From Bacillota bacterium (lineage in GTDB: Bacteria; Bacillota; Clostridia; Acetivibrionales; DTU013), in NCBI GenBank assembly GCA_023433505.1, contig JAEZCO010000108.1, forward strand, positions 1 through 60,687: a stretch of DNA of 60,687 bases, given 5' to 3'. The position numbers and the translations under genes were made by a program. Below, in pieces: positions 9,240-17,967 of this stretch (within the stretch, counting starts at the first letter, position 1; each line of letters opens with the position of its first letter). The notes beneath the pieces were generated by a model, which worked only from the letters and a program-made list of their open reading frames with translations, made no database searches and was not told the origin of the DNA.

Positions 9240-10091
9240 CTATCCCTTGACCGCCCCTGCCGTCAAACCCCTTTCAATTTTATCCTGCAAAATGATGTAG
9301 GTTATGATAGGAGGCATGATAGACATGACAATTGCAGCCATTACGCCTCCGTAATCGGACGTCATCTCGGCAAAAAATGACTGTAGCCCTAGAGCAATGA
9401 CCTGCATTTTTTTGTTACTGATGAACACCAGAGGAAAAAGCAGGTTATTCCAGGCAAAAAGGAAATTAAATACCGAAGCCGTTGATATTGCAGGGAGCGA
9501 CAATGGAACGATTGTATTCAAGAATACCTGTATCGGATTGCAGCCGTCAATAATTGCAGCCTCTTCAATTTCAGAGGGAATGGATTTTAAAAAGCCTGTG
9601 ACGATGAACACGGTTATCGGCAATTGAAATGCACAGAATAAAAGAATAATGACCGCATAATTGTTTGTAATGCCCAAACCGCCAAAGGTATATGCCAGTG
9701 GGATTACCGTCGTCTGAATAGGTATCATCATTCCTGCAACAAAAAAGATGAAAATAAGGTTTTTCAGTTTGAACTTAAACCTTGCAAGAATGTATGAGGC
9801 CAGCGTACCTGTCAATCCGGCGATTAAAATGGTACCTGCGGTCAGAATGATGCTGTTTAAAAAACATCTCCCGATATTCCCAACCATAACGGCTCTAGCG
9901 AAATTTGAGAACTTCATTTCCACCGGCAGTGAAAAAGGGTTCAGGAAAATATCCATATCATCTTTCAAGGAGGATATGACGGCAAAATACACCGGGAATA
10001 AAGTTATCACCGAAAATGCCGACATAAATAGGTAATATAGAGTTTTACCCATTGTCTTTTTTTGCTTCTCTTTGTTATTATTTCGAATCAT
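9240..10091 (-). CDS. CUT1 sugar ABC transporter permease (MalG/YcjP type)
   Basis: This 283-residue inner-membrane subunit has six predicted helices and belongs to the MalG branch. The cytoplasmic EAA loop that docks the ATPase is visible as EEAAIIDGCNPIQVF followed by IVPLSLPA. The C-terminus GLTAGAVKG is typical for MalG-type partners. I choose the ATG at 10091, preceded by AAGGGTG; a GTG at 10100 is the alternative. The gene begins 11 bases after the partner permease and precedes the GH-like gene. No ATPase gene accompanies it. Confidence 0.93.
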   Translation of the reverse strand: MIRNNNKEKQKKTMGKTLYYLFMSAFSVITLFPVYFAVISSLKDDMDIFLNPFSLPVEMKFSNFARAVMVGNIGRCFLNSIILTAGTILIAGLTGTLASYILARFKFKLKNLIFIFFVAGMMIPIQTTVIPLAYTFGGLGITNNYAVIILLFCAFQLPITVFIVTGFLKSIPSEIEEAAIIDGCNPIQVFLNTIVPLSLPAISTASVFNFLFAWNNLLFPLVFISNKKMQVIALGLQSFFAEMTSDYGGVMAAIVMSIMPPIITYIILQDKIERGLTAGAVKG

Positions 10092-10102
10092 GCCAATCAC
10101 CC

Positions 10103-10993
10103 TTAATATTCAATCTTTTCCCTTTCCATGGCTTTCATGCTTACGACCGCCAAAACTATGCAGACAACAAATATAAATGCCGATATGGCGCTTCCCAATC
10201 CATAATGATTGTACCGAAAGGCCTCAAAATACATGAGCGTCGCCGGCAATTGCGTCAAGCCGTTGGGACCGCCGCCTGTCATAACAAATACCATATCAAA
10301 CTGCTTTAGATTACCGGTAACAATCAAAACTACAGAGGTCTTAACGGATTCCCATATGATTGGCAGAATGATATACCTTAGCTTTTTGAAACCTTTTGCT
10401 CCATCTAGTTCTGCGGATTCAAGTATTTGTTCCGGTATTGCCGTCAGCGCTGCAAATCCTATCATCATGTGATAGCCAAAGCCTGCCCATACATTCGTAA
10501 TCGTTATGCAGTTCAATGCGGTATGCGGATCAAGAAGCCAGGCAGTTGTGAGGTTTTCCAGGCCCAGTGCGCTGAGGACCATGTTCAATACGCCGGTCTC
10601 ATTGGGAAAAAATATGAACGACCATAACAGGGAGGTCGCTGTCAGAGGTAAAACAACCGGAAAAAAGTAAAATATCTTGTATACTTTGAATCCTTTATAG
10701 TATTTTCCCAAAAGAATTGCCAGTCCATAAGCCAGAGGTATCTGTATAATAAGGGTAAGCAGCATATATTGGAGTACATTTCTCAGGGATAGTAAGAATT
10801 CTTTTGATTCAAACATATCGATAAAATTCTGGAGCCCCACAAATTTCAACGCCACGCCCTGAATTCCCGGCCAACTGAAAAAGCCGAAATACAGGGATTG
10901 TATTATGGGAATCACAGCCAATACGATGTATATCGCCAGAGCCGGCAGCATAAATAGGAAAATTACCTTTAGATTCGTCCTGTACCGTTCCAT
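10103..10993 (-). CDS. CUT1 sugar ABC transporter permease (MalF/UgpA type)
   Basis: This 296-residue membrane permease pairs with the MalG-type protein downstream. It has a hydrophobic N-terminal helix (FLFMLPALAIYIVL), a periplasmic-side loop with SWPG, and the EAA loop ESAELDGAKGFKKL followed by ILPIIWE. The ATG at 10993 has AAGGAG 7 bases upstream, so the longer reading (to 11029) is not needed. It is separated from the binding-protein gene by about 160 bases that contain a strong hairpin, which probably lowers its expression relative to the binding protein. Confidence 0.93.
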   Translation of the reverse strand: MERYRTNLKVIFLFMLPALAIYIVLAVIPIIQSLYFGFFSWPGIQGVALKFVGLQNFIDMFESKEFLLSLRNVLQYMLLTLIIQIPLAYGLAILLGKYYKGFKVYKIFYFFPVVLPLTATSLLWSFIFFPNETGVLNMVLSALGLENLTTAWLLDPHTALNCITITNVWAGFGYHMMIGFAALTAIPEQILESAELDGAKGFKKLRYIILPIIWESVKTSVVLIVTGNLKQFDMVFVMTGGGPNGLTQLPATLMYFEAFRYNHYGLGSAISAFIFVVCIVLAVVSMKAMEREKIEY

Positions 10994-11044
10994 TTTTGCA
11001 CTCCTTAAATGAATATGCAATTTAATCATTGTATGCCTTGGATG

Positions 11045-11085
11045 TTGATATAGTGGAACGAGGATGCTTCATTCCACTATATCAA
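11045..11085 (-). promoter_or_regulatory. Intercistronic hairpin between binding protein and permease
   Basis: A perfect 14-base stem pairs 11045-11058 with 11072-11085 across a 13-base loop. On the minus-strand mRNA it lies after the binding-protein stop and before the permease ribosome site. No T-run follows, so it is more likely an mRNA-stability or partial-attenuation element than a full terminator. The same arrangement occurs in the three other importer operons here. Confidence 0.7.
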
Positions 11086-11151
11086 TTGAATCTCCTTCAG
11101 CAACAAACAATCACAAAGCGGATTTAAATCATATCCAACCCGGTTTAGGGG

Positions 11152-12528
11152 TTATTTGCTGTTCTTGTCGATTTCATCCTGAATTTCTTTTGCAGCTGCT
11201 TCCGGTGAATTGCTGAGCAGCAAACCGATCAGTGAATTCCTCGTTCTGTCCTGCATTTGGGTCAGAGGATCAAAATTAAAGCTATCGCCGCCTGAGATCT
11301 TCACATTACTTGCGTATGAAACGAATCCGCGGAAAATATCTGTAAATTCCGGACCGCTCGCATCAATATCTTTTCTTGCAATGATTTGCTGTGCGGTAGA
11401 CGCCAGCTTTTGCTGACTTTCCTTGCTGGTCAGGAATTTAATTAAAGCGATCTCTGCTTCTTTTTCCGCACCTTTCACATCGCCCTTCAACTGATACCCC
11501 TGCGGATATATGACGCTGTTTCCTTGAAATTCCGTTTTTTCCTTGAAATATGGAAATGCAAAAGTACCGATTTTATCATGGATTTCCGAAGCATTACACT
11601 CACCGATGAACCAGGAACCGTTTACGATCATCGCTGACTTGCCTGCAAAAAATAACTTCTTTTCCGTGTCATAGTCTATGCCTTCAAAATTCTTCATGAA
11701 AGCGCCTTTTTCTTTAAGACCCTTGAGGATGCCCAATGTTTCAACGATGTCGGCATCCGTCCATTTGGCCTTTCTGGCACCGAGATCCTTCACTTTTTCG
11801 ACGCCGCACCACTTGTACAAAATCTGATTATGTATATGCCCTACCCGCCAGGTATCTTTCCCTCCGCAGGAGATGGGTGTCACCCCTATTTTATTGAGCT
11901 TACCTATTGCATCGTACAATTCGTCCATTGTTTCCGGCGTTTTTGCAATGCCTGCCTTTTGAAAAAGCTCCTTGTTGTAAACGATCAGCTCGGGCGAAGG
12001 CCTGTCCGGAACTTCATAATATCCGGGAACTCCATAAGACTCAAAGTTCCAATTTTCAAATGCCCCGTCAATGAACCCGTCAAACCACTCTTTATCATTC
12101 ATCAGTTCGGTTACATCCAGGAGTGCTCCATTTCTTGCATATTCAACAAGATTAGCTATACCGATCAGTGTAAATATGTTGGGCAAAGTCCCCGTAGCCA
12201 TATCGGTTTTGAATTTGTTATTGTATGCTGCTTCCTGGCTGACTGAATCATCCTGGACTTCAATATTCGGATGTTCTTTTGCAAATTCATCGAGAACTGA
12301 TTTGAACCATGCCACTGTCGGTGTTTCTCCGGACATCCTTGTAAATATTCTGATTTTTACCTTTTCGGCTGAAACACTGCTTCCTGCTGTCCCGCTGCTC
12401 TGGCCGGGCGTATTCGTACTGGTCTGATTGGCATCCGGATTGCTGCTTTTAGAACATCCTGCCATCGTCAACGACATAACCATGAGAAAAATTAGTATTA
12501 GTGAAACATGTTTTTTAAAAGTTTCCAT
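11152..12528 (-). CDS. Extracellular sugar-binding lipoprotein (CUT1 family)
   Basis: This 458-residue solute-binding protein captures the substrate outside the cell and delivers it to the two permeases downstream. The N-terminus is a lipoprotein signal: charged METFKKH, a hydrophobic core, and a lipobox LTMAGC with the Cys near residue 25. A serine/asparagine/threonine-rich linker follows. The SBP_bac_1 type fold is supported by a FAKEHPNIEV-like block, MATGTLPNIF, and the NGSWFIGE region near the C-terminal half. It has its own 124-base upstream spacer containing a palindrome, so a promoter controlled by the YesN-type regulator gene just upstream is likely. Confidence 0.93.
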   Translation of the reverse strand: METFKKHVSLILIFLMVMSLTMAGCSKSSNPDANQTSTNTPGQSSGTAGSSVSAEKVKIRIFTRMSGETPTVAWFKSVLDEFAKEHPNIEVQDDSVSQEAAYNNKFKTDMATGTLPNIFTLIGIANLVEYARNGALLDVTELMNDKEWFDGFIDGAFENWNFESYGVPGYYEVPDRPSPELIVYNKELFQKAGIAKTPETMDELYDAIGKLNKIGVTPISCGGKDTWRVGHIHNQILYKWCGVEKVKDLGARKAKWTDADIVETLGILKGLKEKGAFMKNFEGIDYDTEKKLFFAGKSAMIVNGSWFIGECNASEIHDKIGTFAFPYFKEKTEFQGNSVIYPQGYQLKGDVKGAEKEAEIALIKFLTSKESQQKLASTAQQIIARKDIDASGPEFTDIFRGFVSYASNVKISGGDSFNFDPLTQMQDRTRNSLIGLLLSNSPEAAAKEIQDEIDKNSK

Positions 12529-12556
12529 TAATTTTTCCTCTCTTACTTATCAAGTT

Positions 12557-12572
12557 TTATACGATCGTATAA
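12557..12572. promoter_or_regulatory. 16-base perfect palindrome upstream of the binding-protein gene
   Basis: TTATACGATCGTATAA is a perfect palindrome about 30 bases before the ATG of the sugar-binding-protein gene and after the YesN-type regulator gene. It could be an operator. AraC-type regulators usually bind direct repeats, so it may serve a different, LacI-like factor. Chance cannot be excluded. Confidence 0.35.
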
Positions 12573-12652
12573 GAGCAATTATAAAAGTACTGTATCCCTA
12601 ATTGAATGGAAAAGTTTTATTTTTATATGGAATTTTTTTATTACATTTGTCT

Positions 12653-14245
12653 TTAAACTCTCTTCAAATATCTTTGCGGAGACAATCCATATTTCTTTTT
12701 GAACGACTTGCTGAAATAAAGGGGATCGCCGTAACCGACTTCATAGGCAACTTCGCTGACTTGAGTGTCTTTTTCCCTGTCCATATATTCCTTTGCCCTG
12801 TTTAGGCGGAAATTTACCAGGTACTCAATGATGGAGTATTTGGTTTGCTCTTTAAAAATCTTGCTCAGATAGCTTGCATTGACATATAATTTTTCCGCTA
12901 TTTCCGCCAGAGACAAATTTTCATTGGCATAGTTGTCTTCAATATATACCTTGGCGTTTTCTACAATTTTAAGCAATTTAAAATTACTATTTATTTTTAT
13001 GGAATTCTGGATCCTATCATATAATTCGTTTACATATTCTCTCATATCCGTAATCGTTTCCAGATGATTCAAAGAATCCATATAATAATTCTGGTATTTG
13101 TTGATTTCATTACCCTCGACATTTATTTCCTTCATAAATCCGATTGCTACATAAATGTAGCTACCCACGATATAGATAATGCTGCTTTTCCCCGCATGCT
13201 TCCTGATTGCTTCATCCAATACCCTATTTATATCCATATGGATATCCTGCAGTTTTCCCAGCCTTAACCGGAGCAGAATCTCATCCTTGCTCTGCATGTA
13301 TTGCGAAATATCGTCATCAAAAATGGGATCGACGTTATCGTAAACAAATACCTTGAAGCAGCCTTCATAAAACTTGCGGTCCAAAGCCCTCACAGCCTCT
13401 TCAAATGTTTTCCGGCAATCCCTGATGCCCGTGTGCAGCCGGCTCAGCCCAATCGTAACTGTAAAATTCAAATATTGCTTGACCGCCTCCTTGACTTCAC
13501 TGCATAGCTCCGCCAGGCAATCCACCATGCCGTCCCATTCTGCCAGGGCTGCAATCCTGTTTTCATTCCATTCAAAGACCTTGCAATTGCATTTAGAGGA
13601 TATTATTTCATTGGCTATATTGCATATGCTGAATTTCCACAATTCCCTGTCCGCATCGGAAGCCCAGTTTTTCAAATAATTATCCACTTCAATAACAATC
13701 GAATAGATATTTTCTCCTTTGATGTTAATGGTATCGGTAATATTTCTGAAAACCCCATCCTCCGCTTTCTTTCCGGAAATCAGTGCTTTAAGGACGGTGT
13801 CATTGCTGTTATCACGATATCTTGTAACCTGATTTTCAAGATTGTTAATATATTGCTTCTGTCTTCTTTCAGCCAGTATGCTTTCCTTTACCTTATTCAG
13901 CACCCTTTCCAGCGGTTTTGCTTCCACCGGCTTTAACAAATACTCGACCACACCTGCTTCCAGAGCGCTTCTGGCATAATCAAAATCGCTGTAAGCAGTC
14001 AATATGATTATTTTTATAGATGAATACTTTTTACTGATTATTTTAGCCAGTTCAATCCCATTAATAAATGGAATATTGATATCGATGATCACAAAATCAG
14101 GTTTTAACTTTGCGATATATTCCAGGGCTTCCTTTCCGTTTTCAGCTTCCCCGATAATACGGAAGCCATGCCTTGTCCAATCAAAGGATTTTATAATAAG
14201 CTGCCTTACCAGATACTCATCATCCACAATCATTGTTTTAATCAT
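12653..14245 (-). CDS. YesN-type response regulator with AraC DNA-binding domain
   Basis: This 530-residue cytoplasmic regulator has a receiver domain at residues 3-120, with the acidic pair VDDE and phospho-acceptor Asp near 55 (VIIDINIP). A long middle domain of about 280 residues typical of YesN proteins follows. The C-terminal AraC double helix-turn-helix is at about 430-530 (LAEIAEKLYVNASYLSKIF and a GYGDPLYFSKSFKKKYG end). The ATG is preceded by GAGGAGGTTAAA. The gene lies 32 bases after its YesM partner kinase and just before the binding-protein gene, so it most likely activates the importer and hydrolase genes when the sugar is sensed. Confidence 0.93.
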   Translation of the reverse strand: MIKTMIVDDEYLVRQLIIKSFDWTRHGFRIIGEAENGKEALEYIAKLKPDFVIIDINIPFINGIELAKIISKKYSSIKIIILTAYSDFDYARSALEAGVVEYLLKPVEAKPLERVLNKVKESILAERRQKQYINNLENQVTRYRDNSNDTVLKALISGKKAEDGVFRNITDTINIKGENIYSIVIEVDNYLKNWASDADRELWKFSICNIANEIISSKCNCKVFEWNENRIAALAEWDGMVDCLAELCSEVKEAVKQYLNFTVTIGLSRLHTGIRDCRKTFEEAVRALDRKFYEGCFKVFVYDNVDPIFDDDISQYMQSKDEILLRLRLGKLQDIHMDINRVLDEAIRKHAGKSSIIYIVGSYIYVAIGFMKEINVEGNEINKYQNYYMDSLNHLETITDMREYVNELYDRIQNSIKINSNFKLLKIVENAKVYIEDNYANENLSLAEIAEKLYVNASYLSKIFKEQTKYSIIEYLVNFRLNRAKEYMDREKDTQVSEVAYEVGYGDPLYFSKSFKKKYGLSPQRYLKRV

Positions 14246-14277
14246 TTTAACCTCCTCGCCTCAAGCCGGTTTCCACC

Positions 14278-16080
14278 TTAATCCCTTTGATAAGGTATCA
14301 CAATAATGACTTCGGTACATCCGTTTTCACTATTAATTTTTTCAATACCGTATTCGCTGCCAAAATGCAGCTTCAATCTTTCATTAATGCTTCTCAAGCC
14401 AAAATAAGGCTTGTCTTTATCGGTATCACCGAAAAATTCCATATTCAAAACATTGCTGGCAAAGCCCTTTCCGTTATCAATTATCGATAGCCTTACACAG
14501 TTTCCTTCCAGGACCCCCTTGATTCCGATGAAGCCCTTATAATCGCATTCCCTGAGGCCATGGTAAATTGAATTCTCAACCAGCGGCTGAATCGTCAGCT
14601 TGATTATCTGGCTTTCCAGAACACCTTCATCAATCTCAAAAAAGTAAATGAATTTATCCTTGAACCTCATCACTTGAATTTCCAGATAGCTCTTGACAAT
14701 ATTCAATTCCTCGTTCAGTGTAATCAATGTGCGCCCTTTACTCAAGGAGATTTTATAGAAAAGCGACAAGGATTTGAGCATACTCAACCCTTGATCCAAT
14801 TGCCTCAATTGTACCAGTGCAGATATGCTGTCAAGCGTATTATACAGAAAATGCGGCTTGATCTGCTCCTGTAATGCCGCCAGTTCGTATTTCCTTTTGT
14901 TGCGCTGCTCGTCATATATCCGATCGACAAGCTGTGAAATTTTAGCAACCATATCATTAAATTTCTTTGATAATAAGCCTATTTCATCGTTGCTGTATTC
15001 TACCGCCCTTATTTCAAAATCTCCCTCTCCCGCAAGCGACATTATCTCAGACAACTCGACAATAGGCCTTGTAATAAACCTGGATAAAAAGTATACCAGC
15101 ATACAGGCAAGAATAATACATACAATCCCAATCATATAATTCAGCAATATTATTCGATTGTTTTTTTCCATAATGTCGGACAAAGGGACCAGACCCATCA
15201 GGATCCAGTCAAAAGACTTGATATGTTTGGAAATAACCAGGTACCTTGTACCGTCAATCTTCAGAATCTTACCTTTGTTGTCAGGCTTTCTTGCCCATTG
15301 AAAATAATTGCTTTCACTGATATTACTATATAGCTCTTCTTTATTAAGAGATGAAATTATCACCCCGTCATTATTGGCAATCATAATTTTACCCGATTGT
15401 TCATACTGTATATCCGAATAAATTTTAGAGATTTTTTCTTCGGGAATATACAATTCCAACCTTCCTACTTCTCTTGCATTAACAACCGAAATTATGGGCC
15501 TGGCAATTTTAATAGCATTTTTATGGACCGGATCCGCAAAGAAACCGATATTTTGCGTATCATAAACCCTGCAGACAGTGTTATTTATACTTTTCCCTTT
15601 TGATTCGTGATGATTCTCCTGTATGTTTTCCGCATACTTTTTTATATCGTTATTGCTGGAACAGAATATGTTCCCGTTATAGTAGCTTGAAACAATTGAA
15701 TATACATATTCACCATTCTGTATAATTCCATCGAATATCCCCCGGATTATGTAATCATACTCGAATTTTTTAACCAGACCGGTTTCGTCTGAAAATGCAG
15801 CCGCATCCTGCAAATAGCTATTCGCAACAATTATTCTTGAAAGGTCCTCGGAATGGCTCAGCATATTATTAATATTTTCAGTCACTAGGTTCAAATTTTG
15901 AACACAGCTTTGTATCGTATTGTCAATGATCACCCCGGAGGATATCTTATTGGGTATTGTTGTCAGTAATCCCAAGGATATGATCGTAAGTAAAATATAT
16001 AAAATATTGATTTTCCATCTTATTGACAAATCCAGATACTTTTTTTTAATAGTTTTTAAAAGGAAACCTATCGAATTCAA
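14278..16080 (-). CDS. YesM-type sensor histidine kinase
   Basis: This 600-residue membrane kinase has a transmembrane helix at about 26-42, an extracellular Cache-like sensing domain, a second helix at about 311-333, and a HAMP linker to about 385. The His_kinase domain has the acceptor His near 410 in QIKPHFLYNTLD. A C-terminal ATPase domain shows an N-box (QPLVENSIYHGL) and a G-box (IDNGKGF). The start is TTG at 16080, with a GGGGGTGATATC ribosome site just before it. It is the first gene of the operon and probably senses the carbohydrate or the loaded binding protein. Confidence 0.92.
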   Translation of the reverse strand: MNSIGFLLKTIKKKYLDLSIRWKINILYILLTIISLGLLTTIPNKISSGVIIDNTIQSCVQNLNLVTENINNMLSHSEDLSRIIVANSYLQDAAAFSDETGLVKKFEYDYIIRGIFDGIIQNGEYVYSIVSSYYNGNIFCSSNNDIKKYAENIQENHHESKGKSINNTVCRVYDTQNIGFFADPVHKNAIKIARPIISVVNAREVGRLELYIPEEKISKIYSDIQYEQSGKIMIANNDGVIISSLNKEELYSNISESNYFQWARKPDNKGKILKIDGTRYLVISKHIKSFDWILMGLVPLSDIMEKNNRIILLNYMIGIVCIILACMLVYFLSRFITRPIVELSEIMSLAGEGDFEIRAVEYSNDEIGLLSKKFNDMVAKISQLVDRIYDEQRNKRKYELAALQEQIKPHFLYNTLDSISALVQLRQLDQGLSMLKSLSLFYKISLSKGRTLITLNEELNIVKSYLEIQVMRFKDKFIYFFEIDEGVLESQIIKLTIQPLVENSIYHGLRECDYKGFIGIKGVLEGNCVRLSIIDNGKGFASNVLNMEFFGDTDKDKPYFGLRSINERLKLHFGSEYGIEKINSENGCTEVIIVIPYQRD

Positions 16081-16416
16081 GATATCACCCCCTTGGGTAT
16101 AACATTAATCCTTTCAGCCTTCACAGCCGGCTGCCATTTTTTCAATCTCATGCTGCACAGCTTTTCAATTTCCAAGGTGCGTTGCCTGAATGGCTTTGAA
16201 AGTATCAGTTATTCAAAACGATGGTGTAAATTTGAGCCCAGGGAACATTTTATTATTTCCCTGCCGGCTTATTTCATGGGAAAGCTGGCTCGCTGCCGGT
16301 GGATTGGCTTGTCCTCGCCAGGCAGGGTTCGACCCGCTAAATTACATGACCTTGCCCAATCGCACGGAAGTTGAGTTAATAATATATTAATATAATTTTA
16401 ATAATTTGTCTAATCG
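16081..16416. other. Intergenic region, no gene seen
   Basis: About 336 bases upstream of the YesM kinase presumably hold its promoter, but I cannot single out a convincing one. Short open frames here have no ribosome site or family likeness. The stretch at about 16330 resembles a tRNA T-loop by chance only. Confidence 0.4.
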
Positions 16417-16671
16417 CATTTAAAAGGGAACATTCTTGCCCAATTCCTGGTGGAGGCACTTGTATTGAGCCTTTTGGGAGGCATTACGGGAATATTCGCA
16501 GGAATAGGGCTGGGAAGCGTCGCAGGATTTTTAGGATATGCCTTTTCATATTCTGCCGGCATAGTTTTCATATCCTTCGGCTTTGCAGTGATCGTAGTCC
16601 TGGTGTTCGGGATATTTCCAGCATACCACGCATCGTTCTAGAATTCGATTGATGTGTTGAGACAGGATTAA
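16417..16671 (+). pseudogene. Decayed C-terminal fragment of an FtsX/MacB-type ABC permease
   Basis: Translation reads ILAQFLVEALVLSLLGG, then a run of hydrophobic residues, then FGIFPAYHASF, a TAG stop at 16639-16641, and in the same frame NSIDVLRQD and TAA. This matches the last ~80 residues of MacB-like permeases, whose normal end is of the type PAxxASxLxPIDALR. The 5' part of the gene is missing, an in-frame stop lies upstream (16411), and a second nonsense codon interrupts the tail. It is therefore a relic and probably not expressed. Confidence 0.75.
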
Positions 16672-16702
16672 CCGGATGGATGATGTATAGTAAGCGTTGT
16701 TA

Positions 16703-16725
16703 GGGGGCAGACAGCTTCTGCCCCC
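16703..16725 (+). terminator. Rho-independent-type terminator
   Basis: GGGGGCAGA (16703-16711) pairs perfectly with TCTGCCCCC (16717-16725) across a 5-base loop and is followed by TTATTAATTATATAT. It lies just after the decayed permease tail and was probably that gene's terminator. It may still insulate the convergent padR gene. Confidence 0.75.
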
Positions 16726-16854
16726 TTATTAATTATATATAATGCATTTGCGACCAGCCTCGTCGAAACTCAGTGATAAAATTAATTTTTTACGAACGAG
16801 AAAATCAATTTTGAATTAGGTCGTTATAATTCGGATAAAAGTAACAACTTCCCT

Positions 16855-17817
16855 TTAATTATTGTTCAAGAGCCACTGCTCCGCTTCATCAAAATTCGCA
16901 TAGGTACGGAACATGCTTCCTCTGTTGCTTTCGGCAAGAAACTCCTTGAACTTGCCTCTGGCTTTATCTTTATCAAGCACGGCAACGGTTTTGATATTGT
17001 ACTGAACAAATTTTTGCAGGATCGCTCCGGCAATACCGGTTTTCAACCGCAGAAACTCATCAGACAACCTTTCTCCCTGAATGAGTAAAAGGTTTGTTCC
17101 ATTTTCCATGCATAGCGTTAAAAGGGTCAAAGCATCCTGCTCCTTTTGAATAAGGAGCCCTTCACGGTCTAATTTGATATATTTTTGCCCGTTCTTCTCA
17201 ACAATCGTATACTCCATTTCCTTCGCCTCCTCCTTAATCGTAACAATGTCGTCTGCTCTCGTTTCATAGTCCGCGTCATTGAACCGAGAAAGGCTTTGCC
17301 TGACTTTATCCACCCATTCCAGCTCGAGTCTGTATGAACTCAAAATATTCTCATACAGCAATTCCCAAATAGCGGCTTCACGAGGTGTCCGGCCAGGCAT
17401 AAGGCAATCGTGCTCTATTTTGTTTTGCTCCATCGCGAGCCGGCCTTTCACTTCTTGCTCATATTGGGTCAGCAGCTGGCGAATTTCGTTGTTGTCCAAC
17501 TGCGCCGTCCATGCGAGCTGAATAAGAAAAGAATTCTTTATTTCAGGCGCTTCCGGCAAACCCAGTACCCATCGCTTAAGCTTACCCAATCCGGCATCAG
17601 TAATTGTATATACCTTCTTTGACGGAGAACTGTCTTGATGTATCGTTTCGCTTGTTACATAACCGTCATCATGTAACGAGAGCAGAACCTTATAAATCTG
17701 GTTATTGTTCCCGGACCAGTACATAAAAGGTGAGTCCTGCATAATTTTTTTAAGCTCATAGCCTGTAAGTGGTTTATAACTGAGCAATCCTAAAATCGCC
17801 TGGTTGATAGACATCAT
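16855..17817 (-). CDS. PadR-family regulator fused to a DUF4180 domain
   Basis: The product is a 320-residue transcriptional regulator. Residues 1-85 form the PadR winged helix (ILGLLSYKPLTGYELKKIM, then NNNQIYKVLLSLHDDGYV). A Vir_C_2-like helical domain follows to about 200. The last ~115 residues are a DUF4180-like domain, with GIAGAILQKFVQYNIKTVAV and a closing FKEFLAESNRG / FDEAEQWLL. The start is the ATG at 17817, with GGGG upstream; 17814 is equally possible. A promoter with an overlapping palindrome sits directly upstream, so the gene probably represses itself. No target gene is adjacent except the divergently lost permease remnant and the DrrAB-like exporter. Confidence 0.87.
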   Translation of the reverse strand: MMSINQAILGLLSYKPLTGYELKKIMQDSPFMYWSGNNNQIYKVLLSLHDDGYVTSETIHQDSSPSKKVYTITDAGLGKLKRWVLGLPEAPEIKNSFLIQLAWTAQLDNNEIRQLLTQYEQEVKGRLAMEQNKIEHDCLMPGRTPREAAIWELLYENILSSYRLELEWVDKVRQSLSRFNDADYETRADDIVTIKEEAKEMEYTIVEKNGQKYIKLDREGLLIQKEQDALTLLTLCMENGTNLLLIQGERLSDEFLRLKTGIAGAILQKFVQYNIKTVAVLDKDKARGKFKEFLAESNRGSMFRTYANFDEAEQWLLNNN

Positions 17818-17828
17818 AATTCCCCTTT

Positions 17829-17870
17829 CTAACATAGGTTAATAGTAACATATGTTAGAAAGAAGGTCAA
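17829..17870 (-). promoter_or_regulatory. padR promoter with overlapping operator
   Basis: On the minus strand TTGACC (17865-17870) and TACTAT (17842-17847) are separated by exactly 17 bases, a good sigma-A promoter. A perfect palindrome TAACATATGTTA (17846-17857) covers the spacer and -10 edge. A second half-site CTAACATA (17829-17836) forms a wider inverted repeat with TATGTTAG (17851-17858). This fits the PadR-type ATGT-ACAT operator and predicts autorepression. Confidence 0.65.
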
Positions 17871-17904
17871 TGTTTTTCTATTCCTCTTTTGAGTAAAGAA
17901 AAAA

Positions 17905-17952
17905 CGGTTGCTGATTTAAACATTTCAAAACGAATGTTTAAATCAGCAACCG
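17905..17952 (-). terminator. Strong terminator of the MarR-DrrAB operon
   Basis: A perfect 20-base inverted repeat pairs 17905-17924 with 17933-17952 across an 8-base loop. On the minus strand the stem is followed by TTTTTTCTTT, a classic Rho-independent terminator. It sits 15 bases after the permease stop. A related but diverged hairpin occurs at 29200-29255. Confidence 0.88.
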
Positions 17953-17967
17953 CCGTTCCATTGTGGT

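Noticed and set aside
16310..16360. GGTTCGACCC resembling a tRNA T-loop
   Set aside because: No matching acceptor, D or anticodon stems can be drawn around it.
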